Of a stretch of 5,585 nucleotides of DNA, positions 5,144-5,585 are shown in pieces. Origin of the DNA: Deltaproteobacteria bacterium (GTDB lineage Bacteria > Desulfobacterota_B > Binatia > Binatales > Binataceae); the NCBI GenBank assembly GCA_021827465.1, contig JAKAVX010000207.1:1-5585 (forward strand), read 5' to 3'. The notes beneath the pieces are model-generated. The model was not told where the DNA came from. It made no database searches and saw only the letters and a program-made list of their open reading frames with translations. Within the stretch, counting starts at the first letter, position 1; every line of letters begins with the position of its first letter. Both the position numbers and the translations under genes were made by a program.

Positions 5144-5585
5144 CTCGCGTCCGCCGAAGATCTCGAGCAGCGTGACCATCTGGCGAATCGCGTCTCCAAG
5201 CTGGCCTACTCCTATATGTTCGTTGACGCCGTGGATACCACGCTCATCGGCCGCGCTCAGCTCGATCGGGATGAATCCGTAGGAAATGACTCCGTGGTGG
5301 CGGAAGAAGCGGCTGTCGGTGAAACCGGAGATCATCGTGGGTACGGAGCGCGCCTTGTTTTCGCGCGCGAGCTTTTCGATAGCCCGCATCAGGACGGACT
5401 TTTGCGGCGAGGACGTGGTCGCAGAGGTGAGCAGCACCTGAATCTTTATCGACTTGTCCGCGATCACCTTGCGGACGGTCTCGATAAACCGTTTCGGAGT
5501 CTCGCCCGGCAACAGCCGGCAGTCCACGTCGGCGTAGGCGGTTTCAGGAAGCTCGTTGATCGTCGGGCTAGCCCTTCGGCGGTTC
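5141..5585 (-). CDS. M20-family metallo-hydrolase/peptidase, C-terminal part (cut by window edge)
   Basis: 147 residues of the C-terminus are visible; the frame is open to the window edge, where the upstream residues read NRRRASPTINELPETAYA, so a GTG at 5527 is an internal Val codon, not a start. M20 enzymes are di-zinc hydrolases that cleave peptides or N-acyl amino acids (carboxypeptidases, succinyl-diaminopimelate desuccinylase, acetylornithine deacetylase, aminoacylases). The fragment holds the end of the lid/dimerisation domain, with DVDCRLLPGETPKRF as the usual D-x-R-x-L-P-G strand, and the last part of the catalytic domain: SGFTDSRFFRHHGVISYGF and IHGVNEHI. The His of the latter (codon 5231-5233) is the conserved C-terminal metal ligand. 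The other metal ligands and the catalytic Glu lie outside the window. The SGFTDSRFFR/YGF pattern points to the peptidase/aminoacylase-like side of the family; the exact substrate is not determinable. First visible gene of an operon with the FIST gene. Confidence 0.92.
   Translation of the reverse strand, partial: NRRRASPTINELPETAYADVDCRLLPGETPKRFIETVRKVIADKSIKIQVLLTSATTSSPQKSVLMRAIEKLARENKARSVPTMISGFTDSRFFRHHGVISYGFIPIELSAADERGIHGVNEHIGVGQLGDAIRQMVTLLEIFGGRE

Noticed and set aside
1..5585. CRISPR arrays, insertion sequences, tRNA or rRNA genes, toxin-antitoxin or defence genes
   Set aside because: I saw no regularly spaced repeats, transposase-like proteins, terminal inverted repeats or cloverleaf patterns in either strand.

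Overview
The window reads as ordinary chromosome from a high-GC environmental bacterium. All five supported genes are on the minus strand and use Shine-Dalgarno-type starts. Family content (acyl-CoA dehydrogenase of a FadE-like type, stand-alone FIST protein, M20 metallo-hydrolase, small nitroreductase) would fit soil lineages such as Binatota/Desulfobacterota-like bacteria, Proteobacteria or Actinobacteria. No rRNA, tRNA or marker gene is present to decide, so taxonomy is a guess.

In transcription order (right to left): (1) 5585-5141, the C-terminal part of an M20-family metallo-hydrolase whose N-terminus lies beyond the window. (2) Six bases later, 5134-3965, a stand-alone FIST_N/FIST_C ligand-sensing protein, almost certainly translationally coupled to it. 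(3) After a 143-base gap containing a strong hairpin, 3821-2688, an acyl-CoA dehydrogenase that starts at TTG behind a good GGAGG. It lacks the classical C-terminal catalytic glutamate and ends at a strong intrinsic terminator (2625-2661). (4) After about 590 bases without a gene, 2098-1439, a small FMN-type nitroreductase. (5) After about 700 bases without a gene, parts of it strikingly AT-richer, 741-136, a 201-residue secreted protein with six cysteines that I do not recognise. It is followed by two hairpins, the second with a T-tract typical of an intrinsic terminator.

The first two genes form a clear operon and the acyl-CoA dehydrogenase may be its third member. The terminator at 2625-2661 isolates the nitroreductase, and the secreted protein looks like its own transcription unit. 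No mobile element, CRISPR array, RNA gene or obvious defence or biosynthetic system was found. The most interesting items are the unknown secreted cysteine-rich protein in its AT-richer island, the peptidase/FIST pair, the atypical active site of the acyl-CoA dehydrogenase, and a cluster of dyads in the 2361-2485 gap.
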